DNA of 18,035 nt from Clostridiales bacterium (GTDB lineage Bacteria > Bacillota_A > Clostridia > Saccharofermentanales > Saccharofermentanaceae). The position numbers were made by a program, and so were the translations under genes. The stretch is from positions 1-18,035 of the forward strand of contig JAGCGE010000135.1 of assembly GCA_017649745.1 (NCBI GenBank). The letters run 5' to 3'. Shown piece by piece: positions 5,679 to 10,659 of this stretch. Within the stretch, counting starts at the first letter, position 1; every line of letters begins with the position of its first letter. Under the pieces are notes generated by a model that was not told the DNA's origin, did no database searches, and worked only from the letters and a program-made list of their open reading frames with translations.

Positions 5679-5719
5679 GGACCGAATGGTTCAATATTTT
5701 TTGAAAGGAGAAGATTCAT

Positions 5720-6355
5720 ATGGCAATGTATGAAAATTCTGAAGCACTGGACAAGGAGATTGAAAGACTCACACAAAAACTTTCAACCCTCGATCCTATT
5801 AGCGAGGAGTATAAGGCTGTGAGGATCAGTCTCGACGCACTTTACAAACTGAGAAACGATCAGTATAAAGTGGATACGGAGGATCTTGAGAAACGTGAAA
5901 GAGAGGAAGCAGAGCTTAAGCACAAAGCCGAGGAACTCGAAGTACGTCGTCAGGAACTCGCTGCTGCTGAGAAGCGGATGGAAGCAGAAGCTAAGCAGAA
6001 GGGAGATGAACTTGCTGTTAGAAAGCAGGAAATCGCCCTTGCTGAGAAGAAGCTTGAAGCCGAATCTAAGCAGAAAGCAGAGGAAAACGACACGAGAACT
6101 TACGAGATTCAGCTGAGCGAGCAGATGCACGCCGACGAAATCAAGTCTCAGAAAGCCAACCGTGTTCATGACTATATCGTTACCGGTGTAAACGCTGTGG
6201 TCGGGATTGCTAAACTTGCGGCAGTGATTGGCTTTTCGCTGATGGTTAGCGAACAGGGCTACAAGTTCGAAGAGTCTGGGACTCCCACAAGCCAGACGTT
6301 CAGGAATGGGATGAAAAATGCTATGGATCTCGTTAGAGATCAGTTCAAGAAGTGA
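5720..6355 (+). CDS. Coiled-coil membrane protein with a tandem 25-residue repeat
   Basis: 211 residues, with TTGAAAGGAGAAGATTCAT before the ATG. Residues about 8-150 are a near-continuous coiled coil rich in Glu, Lys and Ala. Residues 70-94 and 95-119 are a tandem repeat (AEELEVRRQELAAAEKR versus GDELAVRKQEIALAEKK). One hydrophobic segment (about 152-176) follows, then a 35-residue hydrophilic C-terminus. The expected topology is a long cytoplasmic rod anchored near its C-terminus. It could be a membrane scaffold for phage replication or DNA. No enzymatic motif is visible and I cannot name the family. It has its own promoter and terminator. Confidence 0.85.
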   Translation: MAMYENSEALDKEIERLTQKLSTLDPISEEYKAVRISLDALYKLRNDQYKVDTEDLEKREREEAELKHKAEELEVRRQELAAAEKRMEAEAKQKGDELAVRKQEIALAEKKLEAESKQKAEENDTRTYEIQLSEQMHADEIKSQKANRVHDYIVTGVNAVVGIAKLAAVIGFSLMVSEQGYKFEESGTPTSQTFRNGMKNAMDLVRDQFKK

Positions 6356-6367
6356 ACAAACGGTCGG

Positions 6368-6400
6368 AAGAGCTCGCGTATTATGCGCGGGCTTTTCCTT
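6368..6400 (+). terminator. Terminator after the coiled-coil gene
   Basis: AGCTCGCG (6371-6378) pairs with CGCGGGCT (6386-6393), extended by A-T and G-T pairs outwards, followed by TTTTCCTTTTT. Confidence 0.8.
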
Positions 6401-6404
6401 TTTG

Positions 6405-6428
6405 CGCGGTTTCTGCATGGTATATTAT
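6405..6428 (+). promoter_or_regulatory. Early promoter copy 5
   Basis: CGCGGTTTCTGCA, five bases, TATTAT, then GG. It drives the gene at 6466. Confidence 0.7.
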
Positions 6429-6465
6429 GGCAATAGAAGCTTAATATATCATGGAGGTGTTTATT

Positions 6466-6648
6466 ATGACAAACTTTGATGCGACTCAGGCATGGCTCGA
6501 AGCTAATATAAACGCGCATTATTCGCTATTATGTATCGCGAAGCAGCGCGGATATACATCATTAATCGAGCAGGATGAGAAGAACCTTAAAGACGCATGG
6601 GCACTATATAAAGAATATATGGAAAGCAAATACCACGAAGAGCTCTAA
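6466..6648 (+). CDS. Small soluble phage protein, unknown function
   Basis: 60 residues. The ATG at 6466 follows ATGGAGGTGTTTATT; an upstream in-frame ATG at 6451 is part of the ribosome site itself and is not used. The protein is predicted to be all-helical (NFDATQAWLEANINAHYSLL, then EKNLKDAWALYKEYMES), with no membrane span and no known motif. It is transcribed alone between early promoter 5 and a stop-in-loop terminator. Confidence 0.75.
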   Translation: MTNFDATQAWLEANINAHYSLLCIAKQRGYTSLIEQDEKNLKDAWALYKEYMESKYHEEL

Positions 6649-6661
6649 CAAGGGCTCTTTC
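6638..6661 (+). terminator. Stop-in-loop terminator
   Basis: AGAGCTCT-AACA-AGGGCTCT (6639-6658), 8 bp with one T-G, then TTTC. The TAA stop (6646-6648) spans the stem-loop junction. Confidence 0.75.
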
Positions 6662-6666
6662 ATTTG

Positions 6667-6690
6667 CGCTAAATCCACACCATATATTAC
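6667..6690 (+). promoter_or_regulatory. Early promoter copy 6
   Basis: CGCTAAATCCACA, five bases, TATTAC, then GG. The weakest -10 in the family. It lies 87 bases before the next start, with a second promoter in between. Confidence 0.55.
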
Positions 6691-6713
6691 GGAGGAAAAG
6701 AGCTCTTAACCTC

Positions 6714-6742
6714 TTGAAATATACCTCGGATTATGGTATACT
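6714..6742 (+). promoter_or_regulatory. Sigma-A-type promoter
   Basis: TTGAAA (6714-6719), 17 bases, TATACT (6737-6742); a near-consensus host-type promoter. It gives the zinc-ribbon gene a second promoter, independent of the phage family. Confidence 0.75.
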
Positions 6743-6777
6743 AGCTATAACTGAGGAACGAAAGGAGGTAATCGGGC

Positions 6778-7026
6778 ATGAACGACAAACTTCGTAAAGC
6801 ACTGGAAACGGGCAAGTATCCGTGCATGGAGTGCGATTCGCTCATGATCTTCGAGGACGAGAAGTGGAAGGATTCGCTCGTTTGCGAAAACTGCGGATAT
6901 AGCTGTAAGCTCGACGACTATGGTCTCGATGCAACAGAAGTCGACAGGCGGCGTATCACGGAGGTCGCAGGCGAGATTGAAACCAAAACGGAAACGTACG
7001 AGGAAATCTACGGCGATAATGACTGA
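6778..7026 (+). CDS. Zinc-ribbon phage protein
   Basis: 82 residues; AAAGGAGGTAATCGGGC before the ATG. Two Cys pairs, C16xxC19 and C36xxC39 (CMEC ... CENCG), make a classic zinc ribbon. The C-terminal 40 residues are acidic and helical. Zinc ribbons in such small phage proteins usually mediate nucleic-acid or protein binding; no specific role can be assigned. It is the only early gene here preceded by both a phage-family promoter and a consensus sigma-A promoter, so it may be expressed earliest or constitutively. Confidence 0.8.
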   Translation: MNDKLRKALETGKYPCMECDSLMIFEDEKWKDSLVCENCGYSCKLDDYGLDATEVDRRRITEVAGEIETKTETYEEIYGDND

Positions 7027-7036
7027 TTAACCGGAG

Positions 7037-7078
7037 AAGAGTCTGTGTGGTGACGATCACACGGGCTCTTTTTCTTTT
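7037..7078 (+). terminator. Strong intrinsic terminator
   Basis: A 13-bp stem: AAGAGTCTGTGTG (7037-7049) pairs with CACACGGGCTCTT (7058-7070), with two G-T pairs, then TTTCTTTTC. Confidence 0.85.
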
Positions 7079-7084
7079 CTCCTT

Positions 7085-7108
7085 CGCAATATTTGCATGG
7101 TGCTTTAT
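7085..7108 (+). promoter_or_regulatory. Early promoter copy 7
   Basis: CGCAATATTTGCA, five bases, CTTTAT, then GG. It drives the gene at 7126. Confidence 0.7.
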
Positions 7109-7125
7109 GGAAAGGAGGGATCGTC

Positions 7126-7374
7126 ATGAATGAATTTCTTAAAAAAGCGTTTGATTTATACGGTCCATTAACATTCGATGAAGCATGGGATGTAACCAAA
7201 CACGAGGAACGAGCATTTGACAAAGCGACAATAGCAATATTTTGTCTATGCGGAACAATCCTACGTCTCGGTTATCTTACGATTAAAGCAATTATCGAGT
7301 GGTTATTGGAAATGATAAGCGCTGTAAAAGTGGTTATCATGGCATTCAGATCCGAAACTGAAGAGGAGTCCTAA
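7126..7374 (+). CDS. Two-span small membrane protein
   Basis: 82 residues. The ATG at 7126 follows GAAAGGAGGGATCGTC; the in-frame ATG at 7093 lies inside the promoter. A charged N-terminal domain (1-32) is followed by two hydrophobic stretches (about 33-50 and 51-74) and an acidic C-terminus ending in EEES. The codons for EES and the stop form the 5' strand and loop of the terminator. I do not recognise the family. It belongs to a run of three similar promoter-gene-terminator units (7085-7888) with different coding sequences. Confidence 0.8.
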   Translation: MNEFLKKAFDLYGPLTFDEAWDVTKHEERAFDKATIAIFCLCGTILRLGYLTIKAIIEWLLEMISAVKVVIMAFRSETEEES

Positions 7375-7390
7375 CAAGGGCTCTTCTTTT
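7361..7390 (+). terminator. Stop-in-loop terminator
   Basis: AAGAG-GAGTCC (7361-7371), loop TAACAA, GGGCTC-TTCTT (7378-7388); 11 bp with two G-T pairs, then TT. The stop TAA is in the loop. The core is repeated almost identically at 7727-7754 and 7865-7888. Confidence 0.85.
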
Positions 7391-7396
7391 CGCCTT

Positions 7397-7420
7397 CGCA
7401 ATATTTGCATGGTGCCTTAT
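7397..7420 (+). promoter_or_regulatory. Early promoter copy 8
   Basis: CGCAATATTTGCA, five bases, CCTTAT, then GG. Nearly identical to copy 7 over its whole length, suggesting duplication. Confidence 0.7.
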
Positions 7421-7458
7421 GGAAACCAAACCGTCAAATATTGAGAGGAGGAGAAACC

Positions 7459-7740
7459 ATGAAAAATTATGTGAAAAAAGCAATGTGGTTCATAACTAAC
7501 GGTGATGAAGAAATATCCGATATAATCGTGATTTCTGGAGTAATATCTATCATACTCGATGTTTTGATGCGAAATTTGCGCGGAATCGAAACAATAGAAC
7601 AATGGATGATATGCTTCCGGATTCATTCGGTGATATACGCGATTTTCTTATTCGCCTTATGGTTACGAGTTGCCAATAATATGATTCAATGGTTAAACGA
7701 AACTGTTGGCGACGATGAGGAATTCGAAGAGGAGTCCTAA
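7459..7740 (+). CDS. Two-span small membrane protein
   Basis: 93 residues. The ATG at 7459 follows GAGAGGAGGAGAAACC; the in-frame ATG at 7405 is in the promoter. There are hydrophobic spans at about 21-37 (IIVISGVISIILDVLM) and about 50-67 (CFRIHSVIYAIFLFALWL). The acidic tail ends in EFEEES, the same end as the preceding gene, because those codons double as the terminator stem. Both genes also start with similar short amphipathic leaders (NEFLKKA, KNYVKKA). The topology suggests an inner-membrane protein of unknown function. Confidence 0.8.
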   Translation: MKNYVKKAMWFITNGDEEISDIIVISGVISIILDVLMRNLRGIETIEQWMICFRIHSVIYAIFLFALWLRVANNMIQWLNETVGDDEEFEEES

Positions 7741-7756
7741 CAAGGGCTCTTCTTTT
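7727..7756 (+). terminator. Stop-in-loop terminator
   Basis: AAGAG-GAGTCC (7727-7737), loop TAACAA, GGGCTC-TTCTT (7744-7754), then TT. Identical stem and loop to 7361-7388. Confidence 0.85.
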
Positions 7757-7762
7757 CTCCTT

Positions 7763-7786
7763 CGCATCTTTTACATGGTGTGTAAT
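7763..7786 (+). promoter_or_regulatory. Early promoter copy 9
   Basis: CGCATCTTTTACA, five bases, TGTAAT, then GA. It drives the 24-residue microprotein at 7802. Confidence 0.65.
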
Positions 7787-7801
7787 GAGAAAGGGGTGAT
7801 T

Positions 7802-7876
7802 ATGATGAAAATTACATCGTTACTGATGGTAATAGCATCGATAATAATCTTAATTTGGGAACCAGAAGAGTCCTGA
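7802..7876 (+). CDS. 24-residue membrane microprotein
   Basis: A complete promoter-gene-terminator unit encoding 24 residues. ATGATG follows GAAAGGGGTGATT; either ATG (7802 or 7805) could be used. The sequence is one hydrophobic helix (SLLMVIASIIILIW) with a short acidic tail EPEES encoded by the terminator stem. It is too short for homology-based naming. The dedicated promoter (copy 9), ribosome site and terminator argue that it is translated. A membrane-acting regulator or toxin-like peptide is possible but unproven. Confidence 0.6.
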   Translation: MMKITSLLMVIASIIILIWEPEES

Positions 7877-7895
7877 CAAGGGCTCTTCCTTTTTT
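7865..7895 (+). terminator. Stop-in-loop terminator
   Basis: GAAGAGTCC (7865-7873), loop TGACAA containing the TGA stop, GGGCTCTTC (7880-7888); 9 bp with one T-G, followed by CTTTTTT. Confidence 0.85.
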
Positions 7896-7898
7896 CTT

Positions 7899-7922
7899 CG
7901 CGAAATTTGCATGGTGTATAAT
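7899..7922 (+). promoter_or_regulatory. Early promoter copy 10 (best consensus match)
   Basis: CGCGAAATTTGCA, five bases, TATAAT, then GGA. It drives the gene at 7972. Confidence 0.8.
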
Positions 7923-7971
7923 GGAGATATACGATGCTCCGGAATCGAAAACCAATAAGGAGGAAAATATT

Positions 7972-8208
7972 ATGACTATCAACATTTTCAAGAGACCGGA
8001 ACGGAAGGAAAGAAAGGTTATCATCATTAGTGAGGGTCCCTTTGGTATCTACGTGGATACAAAGCGGACATACATGACTGATGACGACTGGGATCTCTGG
8101 AAGTTCAACAACATCGAAATGAAGAAGGTCGATTACCGCTGGATCGATGCCGACACCATCGCAATTATCAAGGAAAAGAAGGAAGAGAAGAAGGAGGAGA
8201 AGTCCTAA
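7972..8208 (+). CDS. Small charged phage protein, unknown function
   Basis: 78 residues. The ATG at 7972 follows AATAAGGAGGAAAATATT; a longer in-frame reading from 7855 crosses the terminator and promoter and is rejected. Predicted beta-rich core (KVIIISEGPFGIYVDTKRTY, about 15-34), an acidic WDLW segment, and a Lys/Glu-rich tail (KEKKEEKKEEKS) whose codons also build the terminator stem. No membrane span or known motif. It is transcribed alone from the best consensus early promoter. Confidence 0.75.
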   Translation: MTINIFKRPERKERKVIIISEGPFGIYVDTKRTYMTDDDWDLWKFNNIEMKKVDYRWIDADTIAIIKEKKEEKKEEKS

Positions 8209-8235
8209 GGGGCTTCTCTTCTTCTCTTTGTTTTT
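8195..8235 (+). terminator. Stop-in-loop terminator
   Basis: GAGAAG-TCC (8197-8205) pairs with GG-CTTCTC (8210-8218), followed by a T-rich tract through 8235. The TAA stop (8206-8208) is in the loop. Confidence 0.75.
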
Positions 8236-8236
8236 A

Positions 8237-8260
8237 CGCGAAATTTGCAAACTATATAAT
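8237..8260 (+). promoter_or_regulatory. Early promoter copy 11
   Basis: CGCGAAATTTGCA, five bases, TATAAT, then GGA. The predicted start (8265-8268) coincides with the 5' end of the tRNA-like leader. Confidence 0.8.
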
Positions 8261-8264
8261 GGAG

Positions 8265-8333
8265 AGACAGTTAGCTCAGTTGGGAGAGCACTAGATATTC
8301 TAGGGGTCGCAGGTCCGAATCCTGCACTGTTTC
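8265..8333 (+). ncRNA. tRNA-like 5' leader with a 3-base anticodon loop
   Basis: All tRNA arms can be drawn. Acceptor AGACAGT(8265-8271)/ACTGTTT(8326-8332), 7 bp with one G-T; U8 and A9; D-arm GCTC/GAGC with loop AGTTGGGA; anticodon-position arm CTAGA(8291-8295)/TCTAG(8299-8303) with the loop only TAT; variable loop GGGTC; T-arm GCAGG/CCTGC with loop TCCGAAT. The anticodon loop is four bases short, T55 is C, and no CCA is encoded. The transcript should begin at or next to its first base, and it leads directly into the gene at 8371. It cannot decode normally as drawn. It could be a degenerate tRNA or a tRNA mimic acting on the downstream mRNA. Confidence 0.7.
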
Positions 8334-8370
8334 TTTTCATATTTTTATTTTTAAGAAAGGATGAAAGGTC

Positions 8371-8589
8371 ATGGATGAAATGAAACTTACAAGTAAACTG
8401 ATGAGAGGTGTGGCGGCAAAGCTTATCCGTAACATGTTCAAAAAGAAGTTCGGATGCGAAGTAAAGCTCAACCTCAACGACTTCTATGTGACGTATGACG
8501 AAACGACTGCAAGTGTGCATATCGACGTAAATGCGCAGATGGATAAGGACAACCTTGAGAGTGTGCTGATTGACGCCGGACTGCTGTAA
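8371..8589 (+). CDS. Small phage protein behind the tRNA-like leader
   Basis: 72 residues. The ATG at 8371 follows GAAAGGATGAAAGGTC. A basic amphipathic N-terminus (LTSKLMRGVAAKLIRNMFKK, residues 6-25) is followed by a beta-rich half (EVKLNLNDFYVTYDE, SVHIDVNAQM) and an acidic end. I recall similar proteins of about 70 residues (basic helix plus a sheet with a DV-N-pattern) in the early regions of Clostridia phages, all without assigned function. Its mRNA leader is the tRNA-like element, so its translation may be controlled by that fold. Confidence 0.8.
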   Translation: MDEMKLTSKLMRGVAAKLIRNMFKKKFGCEVKLNLNDFYVTYDETTASVHIDVNAQMDKDNLESVLIDAGLL

Positions 8590-8590
8590 A

Positions 8591-8614
8591 CGCGAAATTT
8601 ACATCGTGTTTAGT
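8591..8614 (+). promoter_or_regulatory. Early promoter copy 12
   Basis: CGCGAAATTTACA, five bases, TTTAGT, then GG. It starts one base after the preceding stop codon and drives the microprotein at 8632. Confidence 0.65.
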
Positions 8615-8631
8615 GGAAAGGAGGGATCCGT

Positions 8632-8739
8632 ATGAAAAAAGCTATTATGAAATGGCTCTGGATCAGCATCACATGCGCGTGGAGCTGGGCATTCGGAGCA
8701 TTATGGGGATTCATCATGGGATCCAATTCGAACAAATGA
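8632..8739 (+). CDS. 35-residue membrane microprotein
   Basis: ATG at 8632 follows GAAAGGAGGGATCCGT. 35 residues: a basic start (MKKAIMK), a Trp-rich hydrophobic span (about 8-29, WLWISITCAWSWAFGALWGF) and a polar SNSNK end. It has its own promoter (copy 12) and a strong terminator, so it is very likely expressed. Holin-like or membrane-regulator roles are conceivable from its shape alone, but an early location argues against lysis. Family not recognised. Confidence 0.7.
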   Translation: MKKAIMKWLWISITCAWSWAFGALWGFIMGSNSNK

Positions 8740-8746
8740 AACCATG

Positions 8747-8780
8747 AAAGAGAACTTGTTACGAGTTCTCTTTCGCTTTT
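8747..8780 (+). terminator. Intrinsic terminator
   Basis: AAAGAGAACT (8747-8756) pairs with AGTTCTCTTT (8764-8773), a perfect 10-bp stem with a 7-base loop, followed by CGCTTTTC. Confidence 0.85.
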
Positions 8781-8782
8781 CT

Positions 8783-8806
8783 CGCGATTTTTGCACCTTG
8801 TATAAT
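8783..8806 (+). promoter_or_regulatory. Early promoter copy 13
   Basis: CGCGATTTTTGCA, five bases, TATAAT, then GGA. It drives the operon 8846-10217. Confidence 0.75.
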
Positions 8807-8845
8807 GGACCGAAAGGTTACATTATTACAAAAGGAGCGATCATT

Positions 8846-9124
8846 ATGCTTAACACAGAGGTAAGGATAAGCCAGGAGAAACCGGCGTTCGTACTCGGAT
8901 CAGGCAGAAAGGTACTTATGGTAACGTTCGACGAGGTGAGATTCGCTGATGTCGGAAGAACATGGAAGCACGTAATTGAAGCTACCATGGGATTCGGCGG
9001 CGAGATCACTACGGCGAAACTTATCGACAAGGATGATAACGGAGCACTGATCAGAGTGGAGACGAAAGAAGACAACAAGGATGACAAGACCACTGATCTG
9101 GTATATGTGGAATTCCTGAAGTGA
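8846..9124 (+). CDS. Small soluble phage protein, unknown function
   Basis: 92 residues. The ATG at 8846 follows AAAAGGAGCGATCATT; an upstream in-frame ATG (8744) lies within the previous terminator. The protein is predicted to be mostly beta (EVRISQEKPAFVLGSGRKVL, then TTAKLIDKDDNGALIRVETK) with an acidic Asp/Lys loop near the end. The family is not recognised. It is the first gene of an operon that continues past a hairpin at 9139-9168 into two membrane proteins. Confidence 0.75.
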   Translation: MLNTEVRISQEKPAFVLGSGRKVLMVTFDEVRFADVGRTWKHVIEATMGFGGEITTAKLIDKDDNGALIRVETKEDNKDDKTTDLVYVEFLK

Positions 9125-9138
9125 TGAAACCACGGACC

Positions 9139-9174
9139 GGAAAAGGATTTGGAAACAAGTCCTTTTCCATTTTC
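9139..9174 (+). terminator. Hairpin between genes, terminator or attenuator
   Basis: GGAAAAGGATTT (9139-9150) pairs with AAGTCCTTTTCC (9157-9168), 12 bp with one T-G, followed by ATTTTC. The T tract is weak and no promoter follows before 9190, so partial read-through is expected. Confidence 0.55.
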
Positions 9175-9189
9175 GAAAGGAGAAAAATT

Positions 9190-9366
9190 ATGAAGTACAA
9201 GCATGTTTACGCGGCACACGAGGCAAGAATGTGGGTAATGACCATCATCTCCGGCGTGAGTGTGGCAGCATCCATTCTCGCTGCTAATCCGGAGCTTAAG
9301 GAGAAGCTCAAGAATGCATTCAAACCGAAGAAGAAAATCCGTATCGTGATTGTGAAGGAGGATTAA
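9190..9366 (+). CDS. Single-span small membrane protein
   Basis: 58 residues. The ATG at 9190 follows CGAAAGGAGAAAAATT. There is one hydrophobic segment (about 14-35, MWVMTIISGVSVAASILAA), then a Lys-rich tail (KEKLKNAFKPKKKIRIVIVK). The next gene's ribosome site (AAGGAGG) overlaps its last codons and the two genes are 2 bases apart, so they are translated as a pair. The neighbour is a larger two-span membrane protein; a shared complex is plausible. Confidence 0.75.
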   Translation: MKYKHVYAAHEARMWVMTIISGVSVAASILAANPELKEKLKNAFKPKKKIRIVIVKED

Positions 9367-9368
9367 CC

Positions 9369-10217
9369 ATGAATATCCAGAAATGGCTGTCAAAGAACTC
9401 TTCTGGAATTCTTAGCTTTGTGGCCTGTGTAGGCGTTGCTGTAACAGCCGTACTGTCCTACAAAGGTGCTATCAAGGCTCAGGAGACCATCAAAGAGTGG
9501 ACCGAAGAGAAGCACGAGGAGCTTACAACCGTTGAAAAGGTTCAGGCATCGGCTAAGCACGTCGTACCGGCAGCCGTTGCTGGTGCTGCTACCATCGGCT
9601 GTATCGTAGCCTCTCATAAAATTGATCAGAAGCAAATCGTGATGCTTACCGGTGCAGTCGCTGCTGTGAGTAAGAAGTACGACGATTACCGTAAGGCCAA
9701 TATCAAGGTCAATGGTAAAGAGGCACATGACAAGGTGATGGAAGAGATCGCTGTGGAGAAAGCACGGGAAGGTCGTATCACCGGCGAGAGCATGTTTACC
9801 ATCTGCGATCTGAATTCCAGCCTTGATGGCGAAGAACGGCTCTTCTATGACGCGATTACCGAAACATATTTCACATCTACACTGTCTAGAGTCTTGGATG
9901 CGGAATATCACATGAACCGCAACATGCATGTCGAGGGCGGTTGTCCTGATCTCACGGTGCAAATGTGGTGTGATTTCCTCGGTATCGACAACAAGAAGCA
10001 TGATAAACGCGGATGGACGTATTGTGACTCATATCAATGGCTTGATTTCACCAACAGTGACCCCGTGGACATTGGTGATGGTATGGAATGCATCATTATC
10101 GACTGTGTATGGGAGCCAATCGAAGATTATGAGGACTTCGATATGTTCGAAGATTGGCCACTGAAAGAGCCGACAAAGCTGCCCGAAATCCTTACGCGAA
10201 AACAGCAGACACTGTAA
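9369..10217 (+). CDS. DUF6353-like phage membrane protein, paralogue A
   Basis: 282 residues. Two N-terminal hydrophobic spans (about 14-31 and 66-83, VVPAAVAGAATIGCIVA) flank a charged helix with KAQETIKE and LTTVEKVQASAKHVVPA. A long charged helix and a soluble C-terminal domain follow (LFYDAITETYFTSTLSRV, W-rich end). The order and motifs match the genes at 10997 and 13053 and a widespread Clostridia phage family that I recall as DUF6353. Function unknown; an inner-membrane protein with a large cytoplasmic domain is likely. Early promoter copy 14 is embedded in its last codons. The family name is from memory. Confidence 0.75.
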   Translation: MNIQKWLSKNSSGILSFVACVGVAVTAVLSYKGAIKAQETIKEWTEEKHEELTTVEKVQASAKHVVPAAVAGAATIGCIVASHKIDQKQIVMLTGAVAAVSKKYDDYRKANIKVNGKEAHDKVMEEIAVEKAREGRITGESMFTICDLNSSLDGEERLFYDAITETYFTSTLSRVLDAEYHMNRNMHVEGGCPDLTVQMWCDFLGIDNKKHDKRGWTYCDSYQWLDFTNSDPVDIGDGMECIIIDCVWEPIEDYEDFDMFEDWPLKEPTKLPEILTRKQQTL

Positions 10218-10218
10218 T
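10195..10218 (+). promoter_or_regulatory. Early promoter copy 14, embedded in coding sequence
   Basis: CGCGAAAACAGCA, five bases, TGTAAT, then GGA. It overlaps the last seven codons and TAA stop (10215-10217) of the DUF6353-like gene and drives the gene at 10236. Confidence 0.65.
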
Positions 10219-10235
10219 GGAAAGGGGGTATCCGT

Positions 10236-10442
10236 ATGGCTAACAATGGCAAAATCATTAACGGACGACTCGTATTGAAGACCATTAGTCTTGTTGCTAC
10301 AGCTATTGGATTCGGCGCTCAGGTGCTGAATACTTGGGCGAGCAAAAAAGAAGAAGAGCTGCAAATGCGGGAAATCGTCCAGAAGGAGATCAACCGACAG
10401 CTGGCGATACCGATGAAAGTAACGGAAAAGAGAGATCCTTAA
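10236..10442 (+). CDS. Small membrane protein with a C-terminal helix
   Basis: 68 residues; GAAAGGGGGTATCCGT before the ATG. A polar start is followed by one hydrophobic span (about 13-31, VLKTISLVATAIGFGAQVL) and a charged helix (KKEEELQMREIVQKEINRQL) typical of small phage membrane proteins with a cytoplasmic coiled tail. No known function. Its TAA stop lies in the loop of the terminator that follows. Confidence 0.75.
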   Translation: MANNGKIINGRLVLKTISLVATAIGFGAQVLNTWASKKEEELQMREIVQKEINRQLAIPMKVTEKRDP

Positions 10443-10462
10443 CGGGGTCTCTCTTCCGTTTT
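10430..10462 (+). terminator. Stop-in-loop terminator
   Basis: GAGAGATCC (10430-10438), loop TTAACG containing the TAA stop, GGGTCTCTC (10445-10453), 9 bp with one T-G, then TTCCGTTTT. Confidence 0.85.
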
Positions 10463-10463
10463 A

Positions 10464-10487
10464 CGCGAAAATTACAACCTCCTTAAT
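10464..10487 (+). promoter_or_regulatory. Early promoter copy 15
   Basis: CGCGAAAATTACA, five bases, CTTAAT, then GGA. It drives the microprotein at 10517. Confidence 0.7.
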
Positions 10488-10516
10488 GGAATGACTACAT
10501 GAAAGGAGGTGTGACC

Positions 10517-10591
10517 ATGAACGCACTTATACTCGTTCTGGGCATATGTTTTATCGTATATGCATTCCGTGAGCAAGGTAAGAAGGGTTGA
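10517..10591 (+). CDS. 24-residue membrane microprotein
   Basis: ATG at 10517 follows GAAAGGAGGTGTGACC. The 24 residues are a single hydrophobic helix (ALILVLGICFIVYAF) followed by a basic tail (REQGKKG). It has its own early promoter (copy 15) and is followed by a hairpin at 10604-10624. It is the third isolated membrane microprotein in this region, after 7802 and 8632. Translation is supported by the near-ideal ribosome site; function is unknown. Confidence 0.65.
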   Translation: MNALILVLGICFIVYAFREQGKKG

Positions 10592-10603
10592 GGAGATACC
10601 CTT

Positions 10604-10635
10604 GAGGGATTCTAGCAATCCCTCTTACCTTTCTC
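10604..10635 (+). terminator. Hairpin after the microprotein
   Basis: GAGGGATT (10604-10611), loop CTAGC, AATCCCTC (10617-10624), then TTACCTTTCTC. The poor T tract and the absence of a promoter before the next gene suggest partial read-through. Confidence 0.6.
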
Positions 10636-10659
10636 AAAATTAAAGGAGGTGAGAGAACG

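Noticed and set aside
5783..6418. A 211-residue reading frame on the minus strand opposite the coiled-coil gene
   Set aside because: It is a shadow of the codon-biased forward gene; it has no ribosome site and would cross the terminator at 6368-6400.
7923..7943. Short inverted repeats directly after the -10 (also near 4727, 5679, 8807, 11841) as mRNA 5' hairpins
   Set aside because: With usual spacing the first bases of these repeats lie before the transcript start, so they would not be in the RNA; the shared GGA is better seen as part of the promoter.
8265..8333. A functional tRNA gene
   Set aside because: The anticodon-position loop has 3 bases instead of 7, T55 is replaced by C and no CCA is encoded, so it cannot decode as drawn.
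7771..8520. A 249-residue reading frame on the minus strand
   Set aside because: It crosses three forward promoters, two terminators and the tRNA-like leader, and has no ribosome site.
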